Positions 1 through 9,315 are shown, counted from the first letter of the stretch. The stretch is DNA of 12,545 bases from an uncultured SAR324 cluster bacterium (GCA_902562015.1 CACERX010000039.1:1-12545), one strand, 5' to 3'. Program-made: numbers and translations. The notes: generated by a model not told the origin, from the sequence alone.

Positions 1-1264
1 AAAAAAGACTTATAAAAAGCGAAATATACCACTGCCAGAATATCGAATGAAGAGGCAAGATAATCATAACGGATTGGGGCTGGAACTGCTTGGTATGTCA
101 GGCAGGTATTTTGTAGACACAGAAACATACGGTAAAATCAAAGCAGATGTATTGAAAAATGTTCGCGGAACGGTACAGGCAGATATTTTAAAGGAAGATC
201 AGGCACAGAATACATGTATTTTTTCCACCAATTTTGCCATGCGTATGATGGGAGACATACAGGAATTTTTTACTTCCAATGATGTTCGAAATTTTTATTC
301 TGTGAGTATTTCCGGTTATCACATTGCTGAGGCAGGAGCGAACCCAATCACTCAGGTAGCTTTCACTCTCGCCAACGGCTTTACACTGATTGAATATTAT
401 CTTGCTCGCGGATTAAGGATTGATAACTTTGCTCACAACTTGAGTTTCTTTTTCAGCAACGGCATGGACCCCGAATATGCTGTTATAGGCAGAGTAGCGC
501 GAAGAATTTTCTCTGTAGCGATACGTTATTTGTATAACGGTAATGAACGCTCCCAAAAATTAAAATATCATATTCAGACTTCCGGTCGTTCACTTCACGC
601 AATGGAGATAGATTTCAATGATATACGTACAACACTTCAAGCACTGTATGCCATTTACGATAACTGCAATTCACTGCATACCAATGCCTACGATGAAGCT
701 ATTACAACGCCCACTGGAGAGTCAGTTCGAAGAGCTCTGGCAATTCAAATGATCATAAATCATGAACTTGGACAAGCATATAACCAAAATCCACTTCAAG
801 GAAGTTTTCTGATTGAGGAATTAACCGATTTAGTAGAAGAAGCAATTCTATCTGAATTTGTTCGTCTTTCAGACAGAGGAGGTGTTTTGGGAGCCATGGA
901 AACCATGTATCAGCGCAACAAAATCCAGGAAGAATCACTATATTATGAAACGCTTAAACATACTGGAGACCTCCCAATTATGGGTGTAAACACATTTCTT
1001 AATCCACAGCCTGAAAATTCAGAGACTGAAATTGAACTGGCACGTTCAACGGATGAAGAAAAGGACATGCAAATCAGTGATTTGGAGAAATTCAATGAAA
1101 TTCATGCTGATGAAAGAGATACCATGATGCAACAACTAAGCGAAACAGCTTTAAATAACGGCAATATATTTGAGGACCTCATGAACGCTGTACAGGTCTG
1201 TTCGCTTGGTGATATAACCAATCATCTTTACCAGTTGGGTGGTAAGTATCGGCGAAATATGTAA
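1..1264 (+). CDS. icmF: Fused isobutyryl-CoA mutase IcmF, C-terminal part (5' end outside window)
   Basis: This is the adenosylcobalamin-dependent mutase portion of IcmF, which interconverts isobutyryl-CoA and n-butyryl-CoA. In the family a B12-binding domain, a MeaB-like GTPase and the mutase barrel lie in one chain of roughly 1,100 residues. The frame is open from base 2 to the TAA at 1262-1264, so about 420 codons are visible. The ATG at 47 is internal, because the residues before it and the NGLGLELLG segment after it still align with the family. Recognisable blocks are [77 protein letters not shown] and the C-terminal GGKYRRNM, which is typical of IcmF and not of methylmalonyl-CoA mutase. 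The B12 and GTPase domains must lie to the left of the window. The reading frame looks intact. The exact acyl-CoA preference is inferred from family resemblance. Confidence 0.93.
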   Translation, partial: KKTYKKRNIPLPEYRMKRQDNHNGLGLELLGMSGRYFVDTETYGKIKADVLKNVRGTVQADILKEDQAQNTCIFSTNFAMRMMGDIQEFFTSNDVRNFYSVSISGYHIAEAGANPITQVAFTLANGFTLIEYYLARGLRIDNFAHNLSFFFSNGMDPEYAVIGRVARRIFSVAIRYLYNGNERSQKLKYHIQTSGRSLHAMEIDFNDIRTTLQALYAIYDNCNSLHTNAYDEAITTPTGESVRRALAIQMIINHELGQAYNQNPLQGSFLIEELTDLVEEAILSEFVRLSDRGGVLGAMETMYQRNKIQEESLYYETLKHTGDLPIMGVNTFLNPQPENSETEIELARSTDEEKDMQISDLEKFNEIHADERDTMMQQLSETALNNGNIFEDLMNAVQVCSLGDITNHLYQLGGKYRRNM

Positions 1265-1332
1265 GATATTTTTCTTGTAAATAATTTAATTTCTTCTCAA
1301 TCACCTAAATAATTAAAAATCAACTTAGTATT

Positions 1333-1374
1333 CGTACCGGAATTTCATGAATCATATGAAATCTTCCTGTACCG
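1333..1374 (+). other. Long imperfect hairpin downstream of icmF
   Basis: Bases 1335-1348 can pair with 1356-1371 around a 7-base loop (1349-1355). The inner arms TTTCAT/ATGAAA are perfect. The outer GG/CC and TAC/GTA pairs are separated by one mismatch and small bulges. It lies 70 bases after the icmF stop and directly before the intrinsic terminator. It would form in the 3' end of the icmF transcript and could protect that end or assist termination. No matching copy was noticed elsewhere in the window. Confidence 0.4.
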
Positions 1375-1380
1375 AAAATT

Positions 1381-1404
1381 CCTCTAATTAAGAGGTTTTT
1401 TCTT
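1381..1404 (+). terminator. Intrinsic terminator after icmF
   Basis: CCTCT (1381-1385) and AGAGG (1391-1395) form a 5-bp stem with an AATTA loop, followed at once by six T and then CTT. This is a compact rho-independent terminator on the + strand. It separates icmF from the ABC exporter gene that starts at 1442, so that gene probably has its own promoter, although no convincing -35/-10 pair was found in the 40 bases before it. Confidence 0.72.
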
Positions 1405-1441
1405 ATTTATATTTAATCTTAATTTAAAAATTTACCCATAA

Positions 1442-4400
1442 ATGCAATTTGACATAAGACTCTGGTCATTTACAAGAGGAGTGAGAGGACGTATTTACTA
1501 TTCTGTAATTATCGGAATTATATCCACCTCACTCGGACTAGTGCGTCTGGCAATGCTAGGATGGATAATTGGACTAATTTTCCAGGGTCAAACAGAAGAA
1601 GAGCTAATTACTCCGATTATTTTTGCGGCATTTATAATGCTACTTCGAGGTTTTTTTGAGCATTGGCGAACTATGATTGCACATGAGACATCTGCAATAG
1701 TACAAAAAAAATTGAGGATAAAATTGTTTGATAAAATTGTCAGTCTTGGTCCAGGTTACGCTGGAAGACAGCGGTCAGGAGAACTAGTTTTGTCACTGGT
1801 GGACGGCGTAGAACAGCTGGAAACTTATTTCGGACAATACCTTCCTCAGCTTTTAATTTCTATTTTTACTCCAATAATAATTTTTGTGTTTGTAGCTTTT
1901 TTAGATTTTCCAGTGGCTCTAATCCTTCTTGCTGCAGCATTTGTATCACTTTTTGCACCATCTGCCTGGCATAAATTCGACCGCAAGAGGTCTAAAGAAA
2001 GGCAAAATGCTTATGAAGCATTTGCCTCAGACTTTCTAGATGGAATACAGGGACTTGCAACCCTGAAATCATTCGGACAGAGCAAGACCCGAGCTGAATT
2101 GCTTACAAAACGTGCATATGAACTTTTTCGAAGCACAATGTGGGTGCTTGCTACAAATGTATTGTCTCGTGGAATTACAGATACATCTATCGCCCTAGGA
2201 GCAGCAACAGCACTGGGATACGGTGCATATCGCACAACAACCGGAGAAATGGAACTTACTACATTGCTGATAATACTTATGATGGGTGTTGAAATATTCA
2301 GACCAATGCGAGATCTTCGCACAGTTTTGCATCAAGGAATGATGGGCCTATCAGCTGCACATGGGGTTTTCAAAATTCTCGATGCAAGTCCTGCAGTAAT
2401 TGAGAAAAAATTCAAAAATATTGAAACTGTCCTTGAACCTTCAGTTTCTTTTGATTCAGTAAAATTTAAATACCCTGGACACAGTCATGTTGTACACAGC
2501 TCTTTGAATTTTAATATCAAAAAAGGAGAACGAGTTGGAATTGTAGGTTCAAGTGGATGCGGGAAATCATCTATAGTCAAACTGCTTCTCCGCTTCCATG
2601 ATCCAGTTCAAGGATCAGTACATATCGGAGGAAAAGATCTTAGAGATATTTCATTCGACCAGATTAGAGGTATGATCTCTGTTGTGCATCAGGACACATT
2701 TTTATTTCATGGTACCATTGAAGACAACATTAAAATGGGCAACCATAAAGCCAATGAAGACGAGATTATTAAAGCAGCAAAAAATGCGAACATACATGAG
2801 TTCGTTTCAACACTTCCTGACGGATACAAAACTTTAATTGGTGAAAAGGGGATCAAGCTCTCAGGAGGGCAACGTCAGCGGGTAGCCATTGCAAGAGCTC
2901 TCCTGAGGGATACGCCTATACTCATATTGGATGAGGCTCTTTCTGCAGTAGATGCTGAAAATGAATTTATAATCCAACAGGCACTTGATCGTTTGATGAA
3001 AAACCGCACAACACTGGTATTGGCACATCGACTCTCAAGTATTGTTAAATGTGAAAGAATCCTAGTAATTGACCAGGGAATAATTGCAGAGTCAGGTTCA
3101 CATCAGAGCCTGATGCAGCAGGACGGAATTTATTCAGTTCTTATGTCTCAGCAGGTACGTGAATCAGAATCAAAGGGCTTGCTGGTTAAAGAAAAAGAAT
3201 CTGTTATTTTTGAAGAAAAAGAAAGAGAGCAGTTAAAAGAGACTATAATGAATGTTCCTACAGAAGGTATTGTAAAAGCAGAAGGCCTAAACTGGAAACA
3301 ATTAATTATTGAGCTGATGAGTCACATCTTTCCCTGGAAAGGGAGACTTGCTCTATCCTTTTGCTTTGGTGTTCTTCGTGTTCTGTCTTTTATAGGTGTC
3401 GGTATATTCAGCGCACTTATAGTTCTCGATTTGAAAAATGGTGATGATTATTCTTCTCACCTTAGCTGGCTTATTACTGCAGCAATACTATCTGGCATAC
3501 TTCACTGGCTTGAATCATGGATAGCTCATGATATGGCATTCAGATTACTTTCCGTTATGCGTATCAACGTCTTTAAGAAACTTGACTTACTTGCTCCAGC
3601 TTATCTTGTGAGACGGAGGACAGGTGATTTGATGGGCATTGCAACACATGATGTTGAACTAGTTGAGTATTTCTTTGCGCACACAGTAGCTCCTGTTTTT
3701 GTCTCTATCCTGATTCCAGCCACAGTAGTTGTCATTTTAAGTGTTAACAGTTTCTGGATGACTCTTGCACTTTTACCATTTTTAATTGCAGTCGGATTAA
3801 GTCCATTTTTGATGAGGAAACGAGTCGACATGCTCGGATCTAAAGCCAGAGAAGCTGCAGGAGAACTTTCAGCACATGCAATTGATTCAGTACAGGGACT
3901 TGCAGAAATTGTTGCATACCAGCAGGGTTCATACAGAGGAAGATCTTTTGAGGGACTTACTGACCGACACATTTCACTGAGGCTCCCTTTTTTCAAAGAA
4001 CTAACACTACAAAGCAATATGCTGGAAGTGCTCACAGGCTGGGGTGGTCTTGCTGTTGTAAGTACAGGTGCACTGCTTACAGCGAATGGTCACTTCGATT
4101 CTGGAATACTGCCGCTCATGACAATTTTGGCAATGTCTGCATTCCTTCCAGTTTCAGAGATAGCTCAGATAGGCAGACAACTCGCAGACACACTTGGTGC
4201 TACCAGGAGAGTGTACGCACTCGAGAACGAACCGATAAAAATAGCTGATGGTGTTAACGAGTTAAAAAATGACTTTTCTTCAGGATTCAAAATTAGCAAT
4301 TTAAGTTTTTCTTTTCCGGGAAGATCAAAGAATGTATTGGATAATTTAAATGTTGATATTCCCGTTGGAAAGACATTTGCCTTAGTTGGCCCTTCAGGAG

Positions 4401-5026
4401 CAGGAAAAACAACACTTGCCCAAATGCTTATGCGTTTTTGGGATCCAGACAAAGGAAGCATCAAGTTTGATGAGTTTGATCTTAAGGATTTAAAACTGCA
4501 TGATCTGCGTTCAAAAATAGCATTGGTAGCACAGGACACTTATCTATTCAACAATACTTTAAAAGACAATATTTTGATTGCTAAACCTGATGCAACTGAG
4601 CAGGAATTGCAGGAAGCAGTAAATTTATCAGCTCTGTCTGAAGTTGTTCAAAGCCTTCCTGAAGGACTTGAAACTGAGGTTGGAGAACGAGGAGCAAGTC
4701 TCTCAGGAGGGCAAAGACAGCGAGTAGCAATTGCTCGGGCATTTCTTAAAGATGCACCAGTATTAATTCTGGATGAAGCAACTTCTCACCTTGATGCAGT
4801 CAGTGAAAACATAGTACATAAAGCACTTAATCAACTCAAAAAAAACAGGACTACATTGATAATAGCTCATCGCCTTTCTACTGTTCGTGATGCTGACCAG
4901 ATCATAGTTTTGGATAATGGACATATTGAGGAAATCGGGACACATGAAGAACTATTAAAAAACAATGGACTATACAAAAAATTGATTTCAAAACAGATGA
5001 GCGGATCTGGTTTGCAGCATAATTAA
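1442..5026 (+). CDS. Fused two-half ABC exporter (TMD-NBD-TMD-NBD), CydDC-like
   Basis: This 1194-residue protein is a complete exporter-type ABC transporter in one chain: two membrane domains, each followed by an ATPase domain. The first half has Walker A GSSGCGKSS (369-377), signature LSGGQ (473-477), Walker B ending D497-E498 and switch His529. The second half has GPSGAGKTT (983-991), LSGGQ (1087-1091), D1111-E1112 and His1143. Both ATP sites therefore keep the catalytic Glu and His and look competent. Hydrophobic helices fill roughly residues 15-285 and 645-920. A charged Glu/Lys-rich linker (about 585-630) joins the halves. The first membrane domain, with a YLPQLL segment near residue 134, recalls CydD, which with CydC exports cysteine and glutathione to support cytochrome bd assembly. 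No cydAB genes are visible, so the substrate is unassigned. The start is the only sensible ATG, directly before the first helix, without a clear Shine-Dalgarno sequence. Confidence 0.88.
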   Translation: MQFDIRLWSFTRGVRGRIYYSVIIGIISTSLGLVRLAMLGWIIGLIFQGQTEEELITPIIFAAFIMLLRGFFEHWRTMIAHETSAIVQKKLRIKLFDKIVSLGPGYAGRQRSGELVLSLVDGVEQLETYFGQYLPQLLISIFTPIIIFVFVAFLDFPVALILLAAAFVSLFAPSAWHKFDRKRSKERQNAYEAFASDFLDGIQGLATLKSFGQSKTRAELLTKRAYELFRSTMWVLATNVLSRGITDTSIALGAATALGYGAYRTTTGEMELTTLLIILMMGVEIFRPMRDLRTVLHQGMMGLSAAHGVFKILDASPAVIEKKFKNIETVLEPSVSFDSVKFKYPGHSHVVHSSLNFNIKKGERVGIVGSSGCGKSSIVKLLLRFHDPVQGSVHIGGKDLRDISFDQIRGMISVVHQDTFLFHGTIEDNIKMGNHKANEDEIIKAAKNANIHEFVSTLPDGYKTLIGEKGIKLSGGQRQRVAIARALLRDTPILILDEALSAVDAENEFIIQQALDRLMKNRTTLVLAHRLSSIVKCERILVIDQGIIAESGSHQSLMQQDGIYSVLMSQQVRESESKGLLVKEKESVIFEEKEREQLKETIMNVPTEGIVKAEGLNWKQLIIELMSHIFPWKGRLALSFCFGVLRVLSFIGVGIFSALIVLDLKNGDDYSSHLSWLITAAILSGILHWLESWIAHDMAFRLLSVMRINVFKKLDLLAPAYLVRRRTGDLMGIATHDVELVEYFFAHTVAPVFVSILIPATVVVILSVNSFWMTLALLPFLIAVGLSPFLMRKRVDMLGSKAREAAGELSAHAIDSVQGLAEIVAYQQGSYRGRSFEGLTDRHISLRLPFFKELTLQSNMLEVLTGWGGLAVVSTGALLTANGHFDSGILPLMTILAMSAFLPVSEIAQIGRQLADTLGATRRVYALENEPIKIADGVNELKNDFSSGFKISNLSFSFPGRSKNVLDNLNVDIPVGKTFALVGPSGAGKTTLAQMLMRFWDPDKGSIKFDEFDLKDLKLHDLRSKIALVAQDTYLFNNTLKDNILIAKPDATEQELQEAVNLSALSEVVQSLPEGLETEVGERGASLSGGQRQRVAIARAFLKDAPVLILDEATSHLDAVSENIVHKALNQLKKNRTTLIIAHRLSTVRDADQIIVLDNGHIEEIGTHEELLKNNGLYKKLISKQMSGSGLQHN

Positions 5027-5174
5027 GCAGTTTAACAACAATCAACCTAAATTACTTAGATAAACAATACTAGTCAATGCACCTAATCAATTATTGTTGC
5101 TTATTAAAAATTCATCTCAGCTTATGAAAATACTCTTAACATGTTTAACGTGCATATCATATTTTTGATAAAAT

Positions 5175-5204
5175 TTGGTTTAATGATGAATTTGCAATTA
5201 TAAT
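5175..5204 (+). promoter_or_regulatory. Candidate sigma70-type promoter for the nuclease-like gene
   Basis: A perfect TATAAT (5199-5204) lies 18 bases after TTGGTT (5175-5180), which matches only half of the -35 consensus. Transcription would start near 5211, about 33 bases before the ATG at 5244. The surrounding 217-bp gap (5027-5243) is extremely AT-rich, so a chance TATAAT is quite possible. No terminator was recognised after the exporter gene. Confidence 0.35.
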
Positions 5205-5243
5205 TAATAAAAAGTCTATATATATTAGTAATTTGTAATTTTC

Positions 5244-5684
5244 ATGTTATTGGCTCGAATTTTAAAATACAATTTTATTGCACTTTTAATTTTATTTAAT
5301 TTTCATTTTTCTGTAATGGCTAATGTAGTTTGTATGTGCATAACAACCCCTGTAACTTTTCTGGAAGTCATCGATGGAGATACAATCTGGGTAAAGAAAA
5401 AGGGGGGAAAAGTACTGGTCCAGTTTGAGGGTATAGACGCACCAGAATTAGTTAATAAAGATAAAAAAAAGTCAGAATGTATTGATGATCAGAAAAAAGC
5501 CCAAGATGCCCGTGACTTAATTCATAATATCTTGTCATCCGCAAAGGAAGTCGGATTAATTATCAAGGAAGAGATTAATGAGCAGGAATTAAAGGCACAA
5601 GTATATGCCGATGGTCTCAGTGTTGGACAGGAATTGCTTTACAAATATCTTGCAGTGGAGGGCAAAGGAAACTGGTGCAAATAG
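5244..5684 (+). CDS. Secreted staphylococcal-nuclease-fold protein, probably catalytically inactive
   Basis: This 146-residue protein has an N-terminal hydrophobic segment (about residues 10-26) that reads as a Sec signal peptide or membrane anchor. An SNase-like (thermonuclease) domain follows. The calcium-site framework is visible: VIDGDT (42-47, with D44 and D46) and IDAPE (64-68, with D65 and E68). Aligned by these motifs, the position of catalytic Arg35 is Gln60. Counting back from the conserved YADG (121-124), the position of Arg87 is Glu115, and the usual YGR motif is missing. Both phosphate-contacting arginines thus seem lost, which suggests a binding role or a non-hydrolytic descendant. 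Four cysteines (30, 32, 79, 145) could form disulfides outside the cytoplasm; no lipobox is seen. The stop lies 18 bases from the convergent transporter ATPase gene. The start lacks a clear ribosome site, and an internal ATG at codon 25 would remove the signal. Confidence 0.75.
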   Translation: MLLARILKYNFIALLILFNFHFSVMANVVCMCITTPVTFLEVIDGDTIWVKKKGGKVLVQFEGIDAPELVNKDKKKSECIDDQKKAQDARDLIHNILSSAKEVGLIIKEEINEQELKAQVYADGLSVGQELLYKYLAVEGKGNWCK

Positions 5685-5702
5685 TCTTTTAAAGGTGATA
5701 TT

Positions 5703-7379
5703 TTAATTTATGAATCCTTGATCTCTTTTTAGTGACAATTCTTCGATTTCATCCACTGATTCTTCAAGCCATCCCACTCTTAATTCAGGAACCGAAGATA
5801 TTAATAACCTCGTATATGGGTGGTAAGGTGGAGAAAGTACCTCATCAACAGTGCCTTGATCTACAACCTTCCCAGCATAAAGAACTACGATATGATCTGC
5901 AAAAGATGCAACTGTTGATAGATCATGACTTATGAACACAAAAGAAACACCAGTATTTTTCCTAAGTTGTTTTAACAATTCAATGATATTTGCACCAACG
6001 ATGGTATCCAAAGCGGAAATAACCTCATCACATAGAAGAATTTCAGGAGATGCGGCCAATGCCCTTGCTAAATTGATTCTTTGTTTTTGACCACCAGAGA
6101 GTTCATCAGGATAGCGACCAGCAAAATCATGAGGCAGCTCAACCATTTCCAGTAGTTCAGCAATCCGTTTTCTTTTTTCTCCTCCTCTAAGCGCTAGATA
6201 GAATTCAAGTGGTCTGCCTAAAATCTGGTCTATTCTCTGACGAGGATTAAGAGCAGTGTCAGCCATCTGAAAAACAAATTGTATTTTTTGGAGTTCAGAT
6301 CTGCTTCTATTTTTTAAATCAGGTTTTAAATTTTCTCCACTAAGTAATACATTTCCCTTGCTTGCTGGAAGAAGCCCCGACATAACTCGCGCCATAGTAG
6401 ACTTTCCGCATCCAGATTCTCCAATTACTCCAACTGTCTGCCCTTTACTAATTTTTATGTTAATATTTTCTAGAACAGATACATTTGGAGAACCATCTCG
6501 TATTTTGCCATAACCAGCAAATATATTTTTTAATTCAAGAACCGGCACTTCAATATCTGATTTTTTAATGTTATCTCCTTGACCTGCAGCTGGTGGTGGT
6601 CGTACCGCGTTCATCAGCCGTCTTGTATAATCATGATTAGGAGTGCTTACAACTTGTTCAGCACTACCATGTTCCTGAACTTCACCTGCATAAAGAACTA
6701 CGATTTCATCTGCTATTTGCGCAACAACTGATAGATCGTGAGTAACATAAATTGCAGCAGATCCTTCTTGCTTTATTACAGATTTGAATGCCTTCAAAAC
6801 TTCAATTTGTGTAGTCACATCTAAGGCTGTGGTTGGTTCATCAAGGACAAGAAGATCGGGATTCCCACAAAGTGCCATTGCAGCCATTAACCTTTGAAGC
6901 TGTCCCCCAGAAACTTGATGAGGATATCTTTTCCCAAGTCGATCTGGTTCAGGTAGTTCAAGAGCTCTGTAAAGTTCTTCTGCACGATTTTCAGCATCTT
7001 CTTTTAATAATTGCCCATGAATAATTGCAGATTCAGTTACTTGTTCTCCTATAGTCATTGCAGGGTTAAAAGTTGCTGCGGCACTTTGAGCGAGATAGGC
7101 TACCTTTTGTCCGCGCATCAACCTTTTTTCTTCGGAAGGCATTGATATTACATCCTGACCGTTAAGACGAACTTCTCCTGAATTAAATTCTAATCCGGGT
7201 TTAGTGTAACCTAATGCTGATAGGGCTATAGTAGTTTTTCCAGAGCCAGACTCCCCGATCAATGCTACTACCTCCCCCGGTTTTACATTGAAACTAACTC
7301 CCTTGACAATTGGAGTTAAACTACCATCGTCTTTGCGGGCATCAATTTTCAGATTATCAACTTCGAGAAGAGGTACCAT
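5703..7379 (-). CDS. Fused DppD-DppF-type ATPase of a peptide ABC importer
   Basis: This cytoplasmic protein powers the DppB/DppC-like permease encoded just upstream. It carries two ATPase domains in one chain of 558 residues, as in GsiA and YejF. Domain 1 has Walker A GESGSGKTT (42-50), Q-loop Gln98, signature VSGGQ (156-160), Walker B with Glu181 and switch His214. Domain 2 has GESGCGKST (320-328), Gln371, LSGGQ (427-431), CDE with Glu452, and His485. Each domain ends in the C-terminal extension typical of oligopeptide ATPases, with a DYTRRL (first) or HPYTRLL (second) motif. The ATG at 7379 is chosen over a TTG one codon earlier: it overlaps the TGA of the permease gene by one base (TGATG), which implies translational coupling. 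There is no clear Shine-Dalgarno sequence. The stop is 18 bases from the convergent nuclease-like gene, with no strong terminator between them. Confidence 0.92.
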   Translation of the reverse strand: MVPLLEVDNLKIDARKDDGSLTPIVKGVSFNVKPGEVVALIGESGSGKTTIALSALGYTKPGLEFNSGEVRLNGQDVISMPSEEKRLMRGQKVAYLAQSAAATFNPAMTIGEQVTESAIIHGQLLKEDAENRAEELYRALELPEPDRLGKRYPHQVSGGQLQRLMAAMALCGNPDLLVLDEPTTALDVTTQIEVLKAFKSVIKQEGSAAIYVTHDLSVVAQIADEIVVLYAGEVQEHGSAEQVVSTPNHDYTRRLMNAVRPPPAAGQGDNIKKSDIEVPVLELKNIFAGYGKIRDGSPNVSVLENINIKISKGQTVGVIGESGCGKSTMARVMSGLLPASKGNVLLSGENLKPDLKNRSRSELQKIQFVFQMADTALNPRQRIDQILGRPLEFYLALRGGEKRKRIAELLEMVELPHDFAGRYPDELSGGQKQRINLARALAASPEILLCDEVISALDTIVGANIIELLKQLRKNTGVSFVFISHDLSTVASFADHIVVLYAGKVVDQGTVDEVLSPPYHPYTRLLISSVPELRVGWLEESVDEIEELSLKRDQGFIN

Positions 7380-8311
7380 CAAATCATTCGGTTGGAGAGT
7401 TTTCCGCCGGTGTGTGCAGAGATATCATCTACAATCAGGTTAATGGCTATGGTTAAGGTTGCAATCGCGAGAGAAGGCATTAAAGGGGATATCGAACCAT
7501 AAGGAAGACCTCCAAGGTTTTCCTTGACCATGCTACCCCAGTCTGACATGGGTGGCTGTACACCTAAACCAAGGAAGCTGAGCGAGGAGATGAAGAGAAT
7601 AATCCAAACAAATCTCAAACCAAAATCAGTAGCAAGAGGCATAACAACATTTGGAAGAATTTCCCTCGTAATAATCCACCAAAGTCCCTCTCCACGTACC
7701 TTTGCTGCTTCCACGAAATCACTTACCATGACATCTTGACCAAGCGACCTTGCCACCCTGAAAACGCTAGTGGCGTATATGAATCCAGTCATAACAATAA
7801 GAATTGGAATTGTACTCCCGACTGCTGCAATCACCACAAGCCCCATCATGATGGTGGGAATCGATAAAAATGCGTCATTGAATCGGCTCAAAATCATGTC
7901 CAGCCATTCGCTTCCTACTGCAGCTGCAATTCCCAAGGTAACTCCTAAAAGGTATGCCAAAAGTGTAGCTAAAAAGGAAATACCTATTGTAGTTCGTGCA
8001 CCATATAGAATCCTAGAAAGAGTGTCCCGGCCCAGGTAATCAGTCCCAAGATATGCAACCTTGCTTGGTGGCTGATAGTCAGTGTCTGGATATTCTTCCC
8101 CCCCCGGAACAATGAACAGCGATTCATCCAGAATATCAGCCTCATTGTAAGGAGAAACATATGGACCAATGAAAACCATCACAATCCAGAACAAGACAAA
8201 GAAAATGCCAATTTTCCCGCCTATACTAAAACGTATTTTTCTTCTGGGAGGTGCGTCTGGGAGTTCATCGAATAAAGCTTTCTTTTCTAATGTGTTTTCT
8301 TCTTGAGACAT
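7379..8311 (-). CDS. DppC-type permease of a peptide ABC importer
   Basis: This inner-membrane subunit of the importer is 310 residues long. A cytoplasmic N-terminus with a basic PPRRKIR stretch precedes the first helix (about 33-52). A periplasmic loop (about 53-88) leads to the family hallmark LGTDYLGRD (88-96). A block of five helices (about 110-295) follows. The ATPase-contacting EAA loop is at about 199-222, with EAAKVRG, and a FLGLGVQPP motif lies near 247. The ATG at 8311 is preferred over a TTG at 8371: it starts 7 bases after the upstream permease gene ends and gives a normal N-terminus, whereas the longer form would overlap that gene by 53 bases. The stop overlaps the ATPase start by one base. 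The loop before LGTDYLGRD, rich in acidic residues, seems somewhat long. The substrate cannot be read from the sequence. Confidence 0.92.
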   Translation of the reverse strand: MSQEENTLEKKALFDELPDAPPRRKIRFSIGGKIGIFFVLFWIVMVFIGPYVSPYNEADILDESLFIVPGGEEYPDTDYQPPSKVAYLGTDYLGRDTLSRILYGARTTIGISFLATLLAYLLGVTLGIAAAVGSEWLDMILSRFNDAFLSIPTIMMGLVVIAAVGSTIPILIVMTGFIYATSVFRVARSLGQDVMVSDFVEAAKVRGEGLWWIITREILPNVVMPLATDFGLRFVWIILFISSLSFLGLGVQPPMSDWGSMVKENLGGLPYGSISPLMPSLAIATLTIAINLIVDDISAHTGGKLSNRMI

Positions 8312-8318
8312 ATGAGAA

Positions 8319-9287
8319 TTATTTTGGATGTCGCAACCTTGGATTTGAGATGATCGAAGCCATATCCGCAATCATGATCAGTACCACATAGGTTGCACAA
8401 AAAATCATTGCACAGGCCTGAACAAGCGGAAGATCCCTGGTCTGTACTCCATCGATCATCAGCTTGGCCAATCCAGGATAAGCAAATACTGTTTCAACTA
8501 TAACAACTCCTCCAATAAGCCAGGCCAAATTCAATGCGATAACGTTGACAATCGGTCCGATAGTATTAAGTAAAGAGTGTCTCAGAATGATCCTTTTTCT
8601 TGGTACCCCCTTGAGTATTGCCATCTCAATGTAAGGAGAACTCATAATATTAAGTATGGTTGCTCGAGTCATGCGAATGATCTGCGCTGAAACAATAGTC
8701 ACAAGTGTCAGTGTTGGCATGAGCAGCGCACGGATTAATTGCCATCCTGTTTCGTTTCCACTCATGTAGGCAATTGAAGGAAGCCACCCCAATTGAACAG
8801 CAAAAACCATCACAAGAATCATGGCTACGAGAAAATCAGGTATGGAAATGATACTAAGGGTGGTAAATGTTATGGTACGGTCTATTCTGGAACCAGGATA
8901 CATGGATGCCAGTAACCCCAAAGACATTGCCAATGGTATAGATATCAGAGCCACCATCCCAGCTAATCTAAGAGTGTTAACTAGTCTGGGTGCAATCATC
9001 ACTGAAATTTCTGTCCCGATCGTTCCTGCACCTGATCCTGCTTTGGATATTCCCAGATCACCGGACAAGAGGTTCCCAAGCCACATCAAATATCTGGTAT
9101 AAGGTGGATGGTTCATTCCAAGCTTTTCCCTCAGAGCAGCAAGAGATTCTGGAGTGGCCATTTGTCCCAGTATAATCTCTGCTACGTCTCCTGGAAGCAG
9201 ACTTGTTCCAATGAAGATAATAATCGAGACAACAGTAAGTGTTGCAAATCCGATAAAAATTCTTCTTAAAACGGCTTGAAACAGCAT
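8319..9287 (-). CDS. DppB-type permease of a peptide ABC importer
   Basis: This 322-residue inner-membrane protein pairs with the DppC-like subunit to form the translocation channel. The N-terminal helix (about 9-30) is followed by the family motif LLPGD (30-34) and a periplasmic domain containing LGMNHPPYTRYLMWL. The membrane core (about 105-310) includes the EAA loop at about 219-240 (YIEMAILKGVPRKRI) and the well-conserved VVIVETVFAYPGL (261-273). The length is normal for the family. Translation starts at the ATG at 9287, 89 bases after the binding-protein gene ends and beyond a terminator. Its ribosome site is weak (AGAAGAA right before the ATG). The next gene begins 7 bases after the stop, so dppB, dppC and the ATPase gene form one tightly packed unit. 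Confidence 0.93.
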   Translation of the reverse strand: MLFQAVLRRIFIGFATLTVVSIIIFIGTSLLPGDVAEIILGQMATPESLAALREKLGMNHPPYTRYLMWLGNLLSGDLGISKAGSGAGTIGTEISVMIAPRLVNTLRLAGMVALISIPLAMSLGLLASMYPGSRIDRTITFTTLSIISIPDFLVAMILVMVFAVQLGWLPSIAYMSGNETGWQLIRALLMPTLTLVTIVSAQIIRMTRATILNIMSSPYIEMAILKGVPRKRIILRHSLLNTIGPIVNVIALNLAWLIGGVVIVETVFAYPGLAKLMIDGVQTRDLPLVQACAMIFCATYVVLIMIADMASIISNPRLRHPK

Positions 9288-9315
9288 TTCTTCTAACTAT
9301 GAATCTAGATAAATT

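Noticed and set aside
47..49. ATG at 47 as the true start of the icmF gene
   Set aside because: The frame is open to the window edge and the residues before it still fit the IcmF family, so this Met is internal to a longer gene.
3601..4539. Long antisense open frames inside the exporter gene
   Set aside because: They mirror strongly conserved ABC coding sequence on the other strand and show no recognisable protein features.
5037..5102. Inverted CAACAAT/ATTGTTG pair after the exporter gene as a terminator
   Set aside because: The loop is about 50 bases long and no U tract follows, so it is not a credible intrinsic terminator.
6020..6060. Walker B of the second ATPase domain (CDEVISALD) as a degenerate, inactive site
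   Set aside because: The catalytic Glu, switch His, Walker A and LSGGQ are all present, and CDEV-type variants are normal in this fused subfamily as far as I recall.
8312..8371. Longer DppC-like protein starting at a TTG at 8371
   Set aside because: It would overlap the upstream permease gene by 53 bases. The ATG at 8311 follows that gene by 7 bases and gives a normal N-terminus.
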